Shown: positions 9,891 through 19,800 of the stretch, in pieces
Numbering within the stretch: position 1 is the first letter of the stretch
How the letters are laid out: each line of letters opens with the position of its first letter
Assembly: GCF_003751305.1 (NCBI RefSeq)
Contig: NZ_RJKV01000002.1
Span: forward strand, 992,001-1,056,000
Direction of reading: 5' to 3'
DNA length: 64,000 nucleotides
Source: Stenotrophomonas rhizophila
Lineage (GTDB): Bacteria; Pseudomonadota; Gammaproteobacteria; Xanthomonadales; Xanthomonadaceae
Position numbers and translations under genes: made by a program
The notes under the pieces: model-generated
Told to the model about the DNA's origin: nothing
Seen by the model: the letters and a program-made list of their open reading frames with translations, nothing else
Databases searched by the model: none

Positions 9891-12506
9891 ATGAATACTC
9901 AGTACCGCAAGAACCTCCCCGGCACCGCGCTGGACTATTTCGATACCCGTGCCGCCGTCGACGCGTTGCAGCCCGGTGCCTATGCCACGCTGCCGTATAC
10001 CTCGCGCGTGCTGGCTGAAAACCTCGTGCGCCGCTGCGATCCGGCCACGCTGGAGGCCTCGCTGCGCCAGTTGATCGAGCGCCGCCAGGACCTGGATTTC
10101 CCGTGGTTCCCGGCCCGCGTGGTGTGCCATGACATTCTGGGCCAGACCGCCCTGGTCGATCTGGCTGGCCTGCGCGACGCCATTGCCGATGCCGGCGGTG
10201 ACCCGGCGCAGATCAATCCGGTGGTGCCGACCCAGCTGATCGTGGATCACTCGCTGGCGGTGGAATTCCCCGGCTTCGACAAGGCTGCGTTCGAGAAGAA
10301 CCGCGCCGTCGAGGACCGCCGCAATGAAGACCGCTTCCACTTCATCAACTGGACCAAGAAGGCGTTCAAGAACGTCGACGTGATTCCGCCGGGCAACGGG
10401 ATCATGCACCAGATCAACCTGGAGAAGATGTCGCCGGTCGTGCAGGTGCGCGATGGCGTGGCCTTCCCGGATACCTGCGTGGGCACCGACAGCCACACCC
10501 CGCACGTGGACGCGCTGGGCGTGATCGCGATCGGCGTGGGTGGCCTGGAAGCGGAGAGCGTGATGCTCGGTCGTGCTTCCTGGATGCGCCTGCCCGACAT
10601 CATCGGCGTGGAGCTGACCGGCCGCCCGCAGCCGGGCATCACCTGCACCGACGTGGTGCTGGCGCTGACCGAGTTCCTGCGCAAGGAGCGTGTGGTCGGT
10701 GCGTGGATCGAGTTCTACGGCGAGGGCGCCAATGCGCTGACCATCGGTGACCGCGCCACCATTTCCAACATGACGCCGGAGTTCGGCGCCACCGCGGCGA
10801 TGTTCTACATCGACCAGCAGACCCTGGACTACCTGCGCCTGACCGGCCGCGAGGATGCGCAGGTCGCGCTGGTGGAAACCTACGCCAAGGCCACCGGCCT
10901 GTGGGCTGACGATCTGGTCACCGCGCAGTACGAGCGCGTGCTGCAGTTCGACCTGTCCACCGTAGTGCGCAACATGGCCGGCCCGTCCAACCCGCACAAG
11001 CGTGTGGCGACGACCGATCTGGCTGCGCGCGGCATCGCCGATGAAGGCAAGCTGGCCTCGGGCAAGCAGGAACAGGCCGATGGCCTGATGCCCGATGGCG
11101 CGGTGATCATCGCCGCGATCACCAGCTGCACCAACACCAGCAACCCGCGCAACGTGATCTCCGCGGCCTTGCTGGCGCGCAACGCCAACCGCGCCGGCCT
11201 GACCCGCAAGCCGTGGGTGAAGAGCTCGCTGGCGCCCGGTTCCAAGGCCGTGCAGTTGTATCTGGAAGAAGCCGGCCTGCTGACCGAGCTGGAGCAGATG
11301 GGCTTTGGCATCGTGGCGTTTGCCTGCACCACCTGCAACGGCATGAGCGGCGCGCTGGACCCGAAGATCCAGCAGGAAGTGATCGATCGCGACCTGTATG
11401 CCACCGCCGTGCTCTCGGGTAACCGCAACTTCGACGGCCGCATCCACCCGTACGCCAAGCAGGCCTTCCTCGCCTCGCCGCCGCTGGTGGTGGCCTATGC
11501 GATCGCCGGTACGGTGCGCTTCGATATCGAGAAGGACGCGCTCGGCCATGATGCCGACGGCAACCCGATCACGCTGAAGGATCTGTGGCCGAGCGATGCC
11601 GAGATCGACGCGGTGGTCAAGGCCAGCGTCAAGCCGGAACAGTTCCGCAAGGTTTACGACCCGATGTTCACCTTCAAGGTGGAGCACGGCGCCCCGATCA
11701 GCCCGCTGTACGACTGGCGCCCGCAGAGCACCTACATCCGCCGCCCGCCGTACTGGGAAGGCGCGTTGGCCGGCACCCGCAGCCTGACCGGCATGCGCCC
11801 GCTGGCCGTGCTGGGCGACAACATCACCACCGATCACCTGTCTCCGTCCAACGCGATCATGGCCAGCAGCGCGGCCGGCGAGTACCTGGCGAAGATGGGC
11901 CTGCCCGAGGAAGACTTCAATTCCTACGCGACCCACCGCGGCGATCACCTCACCGCGCAGCGTGCCACCTTCGCCAACCCGAAGCTGATCAATGAAATGG
12001 CGGTGGTCGATGGCCAGGTCACGCAGGGCTCGCTGGCGCGCGTGGAGCCGGAAGGGCAGGTCACCCGCATGTGGGAAGCGATCGAAACCTACATGGGCCG
12101 CAAGCAGCCGCTGATCATCATCGCCGGTGCCGACTACGGCCAGGGCAGCTCGCGTGACTGGGCCGCCAAGGGCGTGCGCCTGGCCGGCGTGGAAGCCATC
12201 GCCGCCGAAGGCTTCGAGCGCATCCACCGCACCAACCTGATCGGCATGGGCGTGCTGCCGCTGGAGTTCAAGGAAGGCGTCAACCGCAAGACCCTGGGCA
12301 TCGATGGCACCGAAACCTTCGACGTGCTCGGCGATCGCGTGCCGCGTGCCGAACTCACCCTGGTCGTCCACCGTCGCAACGGTGAACAGCTGCGGGTGCC
12401 GGTCACCTGCCGGCTGGACACCGCCGAAGAGGTCTCGATCTACGAGGCCGGTGGCGTGCTGCAGCGGTTCGCGCAGGACTTCCTGGAATCGGCGCAGGCG
12501 ATGTGA
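9891..12506 (+). CDS. acnD: Fe/S-dependent 2-methylisocitrate dehydratase AcnD
   Basis: An aconitase-family [4Fe-4S] enzyme that, with PrpF, dehydrates 2-methylcitrate. The 871-residue protein carries the cluster cysteines in ITSCTNTSNP and in FACTTCNGMSG, plus the C-terminal swivel motif GADYGQGSSRDWAAKG. The asparagine and methionine around the second cysteine pair differ from AcnA, as expected for AcnD. The ATG at 9891 opens the family N-terminus MNTQYRKNLPG; the longer frame upstream runs into prpC and is unrelated. It is normally found next to prpF, but here four kinds of extra sequence intervene. Confidence 0.95.
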   Translation: MNTQYRKNLPGTALDYFDTRAAVDALQPGAYATLPYTSRVLAENLVRRCDPATLEASLRQLIERRQDLDFPWFPARVVCHDILGQTALVDLAGLRDAIADAGGDPAQINPVVPTQLIVDHSLAVEFPGFDKAAFEKNRAVEDRRNEDRFHFINWTKKAFKNVDVIPPGNGIMHQINLEKMSPVVQVRDGVAFPDTCVGTDSHTPHVDALGVIAIGVGGLEAESVMLGRASWMRLPDIIGVELTGRPQPGITCTDVVLALTEFLRKERVVGAWIEFYGEGANALTIGDRATISNMTPEFGATAAMFYIDQQTLDYLRLTGREDAQVALVETYAKATGLWADDLVTAQYERVLQFDLSTVVRNMAGPSNPHKRVATTDLAARGIADEGKLASGKQEQADGLMPDGAVIIAAITSCTNTSNPRNVISAALLARNANRAGLTRKPWVKSSLAPGSKAVQLYLEEAGLLTELEQMGFGIVAFACTTCNGMSGALDPKIQQEVIDRDLYATAVLSGNRNFDGRIHPYAKQAFLASPPLVVAYAIAGTVRFDIEKDALGHDADGNPITLKDLWPSDAEIDAVVKASVKPEQFRKVYDPMFTFKVEHGAPISPLYDWRPQSTYIRRPPYWEGALAGTRSLTGMRPLAVLGDNITTDHLSPSNAIMASSAAGEYLAKMGLPEEDFNSYATHRGDHLTAQRATFANPKLINEMAVVDGQVTQGSLARVEPEGQVTRMWEAIETYMGRKQPLIIIAGADYGQGSSRDWAAKGVRLAGVEAIAAEGFERIHRTNLIGMGVLPLEFKEGVNRKTLGIDGTETFDVLGDRVPRAELTLVVHRRNGEQLRVPVTCRLDTAEEVSIYEAGGVLQRFAQDFLESAQAM

Positions 12507-12603
12507 CGGTATGCCAGGCCCGCCCGCGAGGTGCGGACCTGGCGCGTCGCTGGCATGGGGCCATCGGCGCGAAGGTTCCACAACAACCAGGACAGGCGGC
12601 GAC

Positions 12604-13320
12604 ATGTTTTACACGGTGGCGGGCGCGATCAATACCGCCTTCATCCTGCTCAGCCTGGTGGGTGTGTGGGCCCAGCTGCGCAAGGTATGGCGGCGCCGCG
12701 CGAGCGGGACGCCGGGCGCAATCGCCACCGACATCCTGTCGCTCAACCAGTTCACGGTGAGTTTCCTCGCGTACCTGTCGTTCTTCGTCTACGGCTACTC
12801 CATCCAGCCGTTCAACCATTTCATTGTCTGGCCGCGCCTGCTTGCCTCGGTACTTGTGCTGCTGATCCTGCGCGAGATCTGGATGGACCGGCGCAGCCGC
12901 GCGGCCACCATTGGGCTGGCGCTGGCTTGCCTTGCGCTGCTATGTGCGCTGGCTGGGCTGGTCTGGGGGCAGCGTCACGTGGATGAGGGGCGCGTGCTCG
13001 CCTCGGCGATGATCGTGGCCATTACCGTGCTGCTGGCACAGGGCTATGCGCACCAGATCCTGCTGATCTGGCGCTCCGGCCGCACCGGCGCGGTGTCGCT
13101 GCGGATGAGCCAGCTGATCCTGCTGATGGACATCTCCACCATAGTGTTCGCCTTCGCCATGGGCCTGCGTCTGGGCTGGCCGTTGCTGCTGCTGGCCGTG
13201 GTCAGCGGAAGCACCAAGCTGATCATCCTGTGGCTGTTCCGCTGGGAGCGTCGTAGCGCGGTGGCCGAAATAGCGGAGCGGCGGGATGAACGAGGCGGAG
13301 TTGCGATCAATGAGAGGTAG
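12604..13320 (+). CDS. Seven-helix membrane protein with two PQ-loop/SWEET-like repeats
   Basis: A 238-residue inner-membrane protein with about seven hydrophobic helices. Two related units are visible. Residues 20-95 contain WAQLRKVWRRRASG and about three helices. Residues 145-220 contain AHQILLIWRSGRTGAVSLR and about three helices. This is the 3+1+3 layout of SWEET and other PQ-loop transporters, although the classic Pro-Gln pair is replaced by Ala-Gln and His-Gln. It sits 97 bp after acnD in the same direction. A role in moving a small carbon compound related to propionate use is possible but unproven. Confidence 0.6.
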   Translation: MFYTVAGAINTAFILLSLVGVWAQLRKVWRRRASGTPGAIATDILSLNQFTVSFLAYLSFFVYGYSIQPFNHFIVWPRLLASVLVLLILREIWMDRRSRAATIGLALACLALLCALAGLVWGQRHVDEGRVLASAMIVAITVLLAQGYAHQILLIWRSGRTGAVSLRMSQLILLMDISTIVFAFAMGLRLGWPLLLLAVVSGSTKLIILWLFRWERRSAVAEIAERRDERGGVAINER

Positions 13321-13333
13321 GTGCACACTTTTA

Positions 13334-13348
13334 TGGCAAAAATTGCCA
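13334..13348. promoter_or_regulatory. Palindrome before parD, probable autoregulatory operator
   Basis: TGGCAA-AAA-TTGCCA is a perfect inverted repeat ending 13 bp before the parD ATG. AT-rich sequence of this kind is unusual for the region. ParD-type antitoxins commonly bind such an operator to repress their own module. Confidence 0.55.
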
Positions 13349-13361
13349 AAGAGGTCTGATC

Positions 13362-13619
13362 ATGGCCACGATGAACATCTCGCTCACCGATCCGCTCAAG
13401 CAGTTTGTCGATGAGGAAGTCACCCAGGGCGGGTACTCCAGTACGTCCGATTACGTGCGAGACCTGATCCGCCAGCGCCAGCGGCAAAAAGCCGAAGAGC
13501 TGTTGCGCCGGTTGATTGCGGAGGGCCTGGCGTCTGGCCCAAGTGTTCCGGTCACCCCGGCGACCTTCGAACGGATGCGCCAGGATCTGGCAGAGCGGTT
13601 GGACCGTGAAGCCGATTGA
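13362..13619 (+). CDS. parD: ParD-family antitoxin
   Basis: An 85-residue ribbon-helix-helix antitoxin. The N-terminus MATMNISLTDPLKQFVDEEV followed by GGYSSTSDYVRDLIR is the typical DNA-binding fold; the charged C-terminal half wraps the toxin. It should neutralise ParE and repress the pair through the palindrome just upstream. It overlaps the toxin gene by 14 bases. Placement inside the prp operon is unusual. Confidence 0.9.
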   Translation: MATMNISLTDPLKQFVDEEVTQGGYSSTSDYVRDLIRQRQRQKAEELLRRLIAEGLASGPSVPVTPATFERMRQDLAERLDREAD

Positions 13620-13932
13620 GTGGCGGCCACGTGCGGAACGGGACGTGGCCGAGGCTGCGCTCTGGTTTGCGCGTCAGGGCGGGCTGGCACTGGGCGAACG
13701 GTTCATTGCAACGGTGGATGCCGCGTTGGCGCGGATTGCAGCGTTTCCTGAGGCAGGATCGGCTCGGCATGCCTGGGTCACCGAGGAACTGCCGGTCCCG
13801 CTGCGATTCACGGTGCTGCCCGTCTTTGATCGCTATCTGATCTATTACCTCGACCTACCGGACTGCGTTGACATCCTTCGCGTTTGGGATGCCTCCCGCG
13901 GTTTGGATGCATTGATGGATCAGATGCCATGA
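13606..13932 (+). CDS. parE: ParE/RelE-fold toxin
   Basis: A 108-residue toxin of the ParE family; characterised members poison DNA gyrase. Recognisable features are the N-terminal WRPRAERDVAEAALWFARQ helices, the middle segment IAAFPEAGS, and strands with RFTVLPVFDRYLIYYLDLP followed by VDILRVWDASR. It starts with a GTG at 13606, inside parD, giving a 14-base overlap typical of coupled toxin-antitoxin genes. The next gene, prpF, begins 80 bp later. I see no frameshift, so the toxin is probably intact. Confidence 0.88.
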   Translation: MKPIEWRPRAERDVAEAALWFARQGGLALGERFIATVDAALARIAAFPEAGSARHAWVTEELPVPLRFTVLPVFDRYLIYYLDLPDCVDILRVWDASRGLDALMDQMP

Positions 13933-14012
13933 CCGTTCCCCAGTGCACGCAGCGCCATTCAAACGGATGAAGCATCCGCTCGTCCCCATCCATCCTGCAC
14001 GGACATGATTTC

Positions 14013-15197
14013 ATGACCCATCTCCCCCAGCTCCGCATCCCCGCCACCTACCTGCGCGGTGGCACCAGCAAGGGCGTGTTCTTCAAACTGACCGACCTGC
14101 CCGCCGCCGCGCAGGTGCCGGGCCCGGCACGCGATGCGCTGCTGATGCGCGTGATCGGCTCGCCTGATCCGTATGCCAAACACACCGATGGCATGGGCGG
14201 CGCGACCTCCAGCACCAGCAAGTGCGTGATCATCTCCGCGCCGTCGGTGCCGGAGCACGACGTGGATTATCTGTACGGCCAGGTCGCAATCGAGACCGCG
14301 TTCGTCGATTGGAGCGGCAACTGCGGCAACCTCAGCACCGCGGTGGGACCGTTCGCGATCAGCAACGGATTGATCGATCCGGCGCGGATTCCGCACAACG
14401 GCCTGTGCACCGTGCGGATCTGGCAGGCCAACATCGGCAAGACCATCCTGGCGCACGTGCCGATCGTGGAGGGCCAGGTGCAGGAGGACGGCGATTTCGA
14501 ACTCGATGGCGTGACCTTCCCGGCCGCGGAGATCCAGCTGGAATTCCTGGATCCCTCCGATGAGGGCGAGGGCGGTGCGATGTTCCCGACCGGCAATCTG
14601 GTCGACACGCTCGATGTCCCCGGCGTGGGCAGCTTCGCGGTGACGATGATCACCGCCGGCATTCCGACCATCTTCCTCAACGCGGCCGACCTGGGCTACA
14701 CCGGTACCGAACTGCAGCCGGCGATCAACGAGGACAAGGCCGCCCTGGCACGTTTCGAAGCGATCCGCGCGCACGGCGCGGTGCGCATGGGGCTGATCGA
14801 GACCATCGAACAGGCCGCGACCCGCCAGCACACGCCGAAGGTCGCCTTCGTCGCCCCCGCGCAGGACTACGTGTCCTCCAGCGGCAAGCAGATCGCCGCC
14901 GGGGATATCGATCTGCACGCGCGCGCGCTGTCCATGGGCAAGCTGCACCACGCGATGATGGGCACCGCCGCGGTCGCCATCGGCACCGCCGCCGCCATCC
15001 CGGGCACGCTGGTCAACCTGGCCGCCGGTGGCGGTGAGCGGGAATCGGTGAACTTCGGTCATCCCTCCGGCACGCTGCGGGTGGGCGCGCAGGCGGCGCT
15101 CGTTGACGGTCAGTGGACGGTCACCAAGGCCATCATGAGCCGCAGTGCCCGCGTATTGATGGACGGTGCGGTGAGGGTGCCTGCCACCACGTTGTAA
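14013..15197 (+). CDS. prpF: AcnD-accessory isomerase PrpF
   Basis: A 394-residue DAP-epimerase-like protein that works with AcnD in the methylcitrate cycle, by isomerising the trans-2-methylaconitate that AcnD makes. Family signatures include the N-terminal RIPATYLRGGTSKGVFF, the substrate-binding SGNCGNLSTAVG, and the C-terminal HPSGTLRVG. Its presence confirms that the aconitase-like gene upstream is AcnD. The stop codon lies 20 bp before the prpD start, so these two are tightly coupled. Confidence 0.95.
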   Translation: MTHLPQLRIPATYLRGGTSKGVFFKLTDLPAAAQVPGPARDALLMRVIGSPDPYAKHTDGMGGATSSTSKCVIISAPSVPEHDVDYLYGQVAIETAFVDWSGNCGNLSTAVGPFAISNGLIDPARIPHNGLCTVRIWQANIGKTILAHVPIVEGQVQEDGDFELDGVTFPAAEIQLEFLDPSDEGEGGAMFPTGNLVDTLDVPGVGSFAVTMITAGIPTIFLNAADLGYTGTELQPAINEDKAALARFEAIRAHGAVRMGLIETIEQAATRQHTPKVAFVAPAQDYVSSSGKQIAAGDIDLHARALSMGKLHHAMMGTAAVAIGTAAAIPGTLVNLAAGGGERESVNFGHPSGTLRVGAQAALVDGQWTVTKAIMSRSARVLMDGAVRVPATTL

Positions 15198-15217
15198 GTC
15201 TCAACAGGAGAATCGCG

Positions 15218-16675
15218 ATGTCCGGTCATGACAGCCACAGCAACCAGCGCCCCGCATGGGACACGGTCCTGACCGACATCGTCGATTACGTCCGCGACTA
15301 CCAGGTCAGTTCGCCGCTGGCATACACCACCGCGCGGCACTGCCTGATCGATACGCTGGGCTGCGGGTTGGCGGCGCTCTCGTTCCCGGCCTGCAGCAAG
15401 CTGCTCGGGCCGCTGGTGCCGGGCATGCGGGTGATCAGCGGCGCGCGCGTGCCCGGTACCCGGTTCGAACTGGATCCGGTCCAGGCCGCCTTCAACATCG
15501 GCGCGATGATCCGCTGGCTGGATTTCAACGACACCTGGCTGGCGGCGGAGTGGGGGCATCCCTCCGACAACCTCGGCGGCATTCTTGCCACCGCCGACTG
15601 GCTCAGCCGCAATGCCGAGGCGCTGCGGCGGGCGCCGCTGACCATGCGCGATGTGCTGGAGGCGATGGTCAAGGCGCATGAGATCCAGGGCTGCCTGGCG
15701 CTGGAGAACGCGTTCAACCGGGTCGGGCTGGACCACGTGGTGCTGGTCAAGGTTGCCTCCACCGCGGTGGTGGCGCACATGCTCGGCCTGGATCGCGAGC
15801 GCATGCTCAATGCTTTGTCGCTGGCCTGGGTGGATGGGCAGTCGCTGCGCACCTACCGGCACGCGCCCAACACCGGCTCGCGCAAGAGCTGGGCAGCGGG
15901 CGATGCCACCAGCCGTGCGGTGCGCCTGTCGCTGATGGCCGCGGCCGGCGAGATGGGCTATCCCAGTGCGCTGACCGCGCCGACCTGGGGCTTCTACGAT
16001 GTCTCCTTCGGCGGGCAGCCGTTCCGCTTCCAGCGGCCGTACGGCAGCTACGTGATGGAAAACGTGCTGTTCAAGATCAGCTATCCGGCCGAGTTCCATG
16101 GCCAGACCGCGGTCGAAGCGGCGATGCAGGTGCATGCGCAGATGCGCGCCAGCGGCAAACGCAGCGAAGACATCGCGCAGATCATCCTGCGCACCCAGCA
16201 GGCCTGTCTGCGCATCATCGACAAGCCCGGCCCGCTGCATAACCCGGCCGACCGCGACCACTGCGTGCAGTACATGGTGGCGATCGGCCTGATCTTCGGC
16301 CGGCTGGTTGCCGAGGACTACGAGGACGACGTCGCTGCCGATCCGCGCATCGATCCGCTGCGGGCGAAGATCACCTGCGTGGAAGCGCCGCAGTTCACGG
16401 CCGACTACCTGGACCCGGACAGGCGCAGCATCGCCAACGCGCTGCACGTGACCTTCTCCGATGGCAGCACGATGGAGGCCGTGGTCGAGTACCCGCTGGG
16501 CCACGCCCGGCGCCGGGCGGAGGGCATCCCGCTGCTGGAGGACAAGTTCCGCCGTCACCTCGCCGGGGTGTTCCCGACCGTGCAGCAGCGCCGGATCCTC
16601 GAGGCCTCGCTGGACCCGGTCGCGCTGGAAGCGATGCCGGTGCACGAGTACGTGGACCTCTACGTCGCCGGGTAG
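15218..16675 (+). CDS. prpD: 2-methylcitrate dehydratase PrpD
   Basis: A cofactor-independent dehydratase of the MmgE/PrpD family, 485 residues. The helical domain contains WLDFNDTWLAAEWGHPSDN, and the central region shows RSWAAGDATSRAVRL-like conserved sequence (here KSWAAGDATSRAVRL). AGGAG precedes the ATG at 15218. Having both PrpD and AcnD/PrpF gives two routes for the same dehydration, as in several gammaproteobacteria. Its TAG stop codon is part of the GTAG head of a SMAG element. Confidence 0.95.
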   Translation: MSGHDSHSNQRPAWDTVLTDIVDYVRDYQVSSPLAYTTARHCLIDTLGCGLAALSFPACSKLLGPLVPGMRVISGARVPGTRFELDPVQAAFNIGAMIRWLDFNDTWLAAEWGHPSDNLGGILATADWLSRNAEALRRAPLTMRDVLEAMVKAHEIQGCLALENAFNRVGLDHVVLVKVASTAVVAHMLGLDRERMLNALSLAWVDGQSLRTYRHAPNTGSRKSWAAGDATSRAVRLSLMAAAGEMGYPSALTAPTWGFYDVSFGGQPFRFQRPYGSYVMENVLFKISYPAEFHGQTAVEAAMQVHAQMRASGKRSEDIAQIILRTQQACLRIIDKPGPLHNPADRDHCVQYMVAIGLIFGRLVAEDYEDDVAADPRIDPLRAKITCVEAPQFTADYLDPDRRSIANALHVTFSDGSTMEAVVEYPLGHARRRAEGIPLLEDKFRRHLAGVFPTVQQRRILEASLDPVALEAMPVHEYVDLYVAG

Positions 16676-16696
16676 AGCCGACCGTTGGTCGGCTAC
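16672..16696 (+). repeat. SMAG element overlapping the prpD stop codon
   Basis: GTAG (16672-16675) is followed by AGCCGACC-GTT-GGTCGGCT. The TAG of the head is the prpD stop codon. The hairpin may also act at the 3' end of the prp transcript. Confidence 0.85.
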
Positions 16697-16818
16697 CGTC
16701 CGCCGCCGCCCGCGGCGCACCTGCCCGCCCACCATGACGCTCGCACTGCCAGGGCTCCCCGCCCCCGGACGGGCCGGGACGGCCCGTATACTGGCCGCCT
16801 TGTTCAAGGAGTGACGTC

Positions 16819-19800
16819 ATGGCTAGCCGCAGTCGGTTCGGGCAGTGGAGCTGGAAGGGAATCGCGGGCCTGGCGCTGGTCGCCGGCCTGGCCATCGGCG
16901 TCGGAGGCTGCAAGCGCAACGACAGCGGCCAGCTGCCCGCACCGTCCGGCGCGCCGATCACGGCCAAGGCCGAAGCGGTCACCGAGTTCACCCTGGTCCG
17001 GGCCTACCCGGATCAGAAGAGCGACGGCCTGTCGCTGGCGCTGGAGTTCTCGCGCCCGCTGGTCGGCACCCAGGATTTCGACGCGCTGGTCCGCTTTGCC
17101 GAGAAGGTCGGCACCGAGGACAGCAGCTGGTCGCTGTCCGATGACGGCAAGACCCTGCGCTATCCGTTCGTGGAGGCGGCCAAGGAATACTCCCTGATCG
17201 TCTCGCCCGACCTGCTCGCCGCCGATGGCAGCCGGATCGGCAAGGAGCTGCGCCAGAAGGTCTTCACCGGCGAGCTCAAGCCGGTGGCCGGGTTCGCCTC
17301 GCAGGGCAGCGTGCTGCCGGCCAAGGACAGCCGTGGCCTGCCGGTGGTGTCGGTCAACGTGCCGGAAGTGGACGTGGAGTTCCTGCGCGTGCGCGAGAAG
17401 GAACTGCCGAACTTCTTCAGCCAGTACCAGCGCGGCGGCCGCCGCGGCAGCTGGGAGCTGGAGAGCGAGTACGGCGACAAGACGCCGATGTCGCAGTTGG
17501 CCGAGCCGGTGTACGTCAACCGCTTCGTGATCGGCGGCAAGCAGAACGAGCGCGTGCTCACCTACCTGCCGACGCAGGACATCAAGGAGCTGCAGCAGCC
17601 CGGCCTGTATTTCGCGGTGATGAAGCGCAGCGGCTCGTTCGAAGGGGAGTATGACACCGCCTTCTTCACCGTCAGCGACATCGGCCTGCATACGCGTGCC
17701 TACAAGGACAAACTGTTCGTGCATACCGCTTCGCTGCAGAGCGGGGCGTCGCTGAAGAAAGTCGAGCTGCGCATCCTGGATGGCAAGGGCGAGGTGGTGC
17801 TCAAGGGCGCGACCGACGGCAACGGCAATGCGCTGCTGAACTACACCCTCGATGCCAGCCACGTGCTGATCGCCAGCAGTGGTGGCGATACCTCGATGCT
17901 GCCGTTCAACCAGCCCGCGCTGGACCTGAGCGAGTTCGCCGTGGCCGGGCGCGACAACGCCTGGTTCGACGTGTTCACCTGGTCGGGCCGCGACTTGTAC
18001 CGTCCCGGCGAGAGCGTGCGCATTTCCGCCCTGCTGCGCGACAACGACGGCAAGCCGGTGAAGCCACAGCCCGTCTTCCTGCGCCTGAAGCAGCCCGACG
18101 GCAAGACCTTCCGCGAGACCCGCCTGACCCCGGGCGAGCAGGGCTACTTCAGCTTCGAGCAGCTGATCCCGGCCGAGGCCCCGACCGGGCGATGGCAGGT
18201 GGAGTTCCGCACCAACCCGGCCAGCAAGGAAGCGATCCAGGGCATGACCCTGCGCATCGAGGAGTTCCTGCCCGAGCGCATGAAGCTGGACCTGGACAGC
18301 GCGCAGAAGACGCTCAAGCCGGGCGAGCCGCTCAAGCTGCAGGCCGATGCGGCGTATCTGTACGGTGCGCCGGCCGACGGCAACCGCTTCACCGCACGCC
18401 TGGCCGTGGCGGCCGAGCAGTCGCCGGTCGAGTCGCTGCCGGGCTACTTCTTCGGTGACCCGACCACCGCGCTGCCGCGCGAGGCGCGCGACGTCATCGA
18501 TACCGAGTTCCCGGCCGACGGCAAACTGCGCCAGGACGTGGAGCTGCCGGCCGAGGTCAAGCCGACCGCACCGATCGCCGTGGTGCTCTCCGGCAGCGTG
18601 TATGAAACCGGTGGCCGCACCGTGACCCGCACGCTGAAGCGGGTGATGTGGCCGGCCGCCGCGCTGGTGGGCGTGCGCCCGCTGTTCGATCCCAAGGATG
18701 GCGCGGACGCCAACAGCAACGCGCGCTTCGAGCTGATGCGCGTGGACGCGGCCGGCAAGCCGCAGCCGGCCAAGGGTCTGAAGGTCACGCTGGTGCGCGA
18801 ACTGCGCGATTACCACTGGACCTTCAACGACAACCGCTGGGATTACGACTTCACCCGCCGCTTCGAGAACAAGGACACCCGTACCGTCGATGCAGGCAAT
18901 GCGGCGGTCGGCATTGATTTCCCGGTGGAGTGGGGCGAGTACCGGCTGGACGTGTTCGATCCGGCCACCGGGCTGACCAGCCGCTATCCCTTCAACGCCG
19001 GCTGGAGCTGGAACGACGACAACCGCGGCCTGGATGCGCGTCCGGACAAGGTCAAGCTGGCGCTGGACAGGACCGGCTACAAGGCCGGCGATACCGTGCG
19101 CGTCACGGTGACCCCGCCGCATGCCGGCAAGGGCGTGCTGATGGTCGAGAGCGACAAGATGCTCTACGTCCAGGATATCGATGCCAAGCCGGGCAGCACC
19201 TACGACATTCCGGTCACCGCCGAATGGGAACGCCACGACGTCTACATCACCGCGCTGGTGTTCCGCGGCGGCAGTGCCCCGAGCAAAATCACCCCGGCCC
19301 GTGCGGTCGGCGTGGTGCATGTGCCGATGGACCGCAAGACGCGGCAGATCGCGGTCGGCCTGGTGGCCCCCAAGCAGATGCGCCCGGAGCAGACGCTGCC
19401 GGTCACCGTGAGTGCCCCGCAGCTGGCCGGCAAGGTCGCGCATGTGACCGTTTCGGCGGTGGACGTGGGCATCCTCAACATCACCCGTTTCCCGGTGCCG
19501 GATGCCGCGGGCCACTTCTTCGCACAGCGTCGCCTGGGCGTGGATGCGTATGACATCTACAGCCGCGTGATCGAAAGCTTCGATGGCAGCAGCGGCAAGC
19601 TGAAGTTCGGTGGCGACATGGCGCTGGCGGCGATGCCGCAGGCCAAGCGCCCGACCGCCCGCGTGCAGACGGTGGACCTGTTCTCCGGCCCGGTGAAGCT
19701 CGATGCCAAGGGCATCGCCCGGATCGCGCTGAAGGTGCCGGATTTCAACGGCACGCTGCGCGTGTCGGCGCTGGTCTACGCCGATGACCAGTACGGCAAG

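Noticed and set aside
9879..12605. A 908-codon open frame on the minus strand opposite acnD
   Set aside because: Same GC-driven antisense artefact. The plus strand carries the aconitase cysteine motifs.
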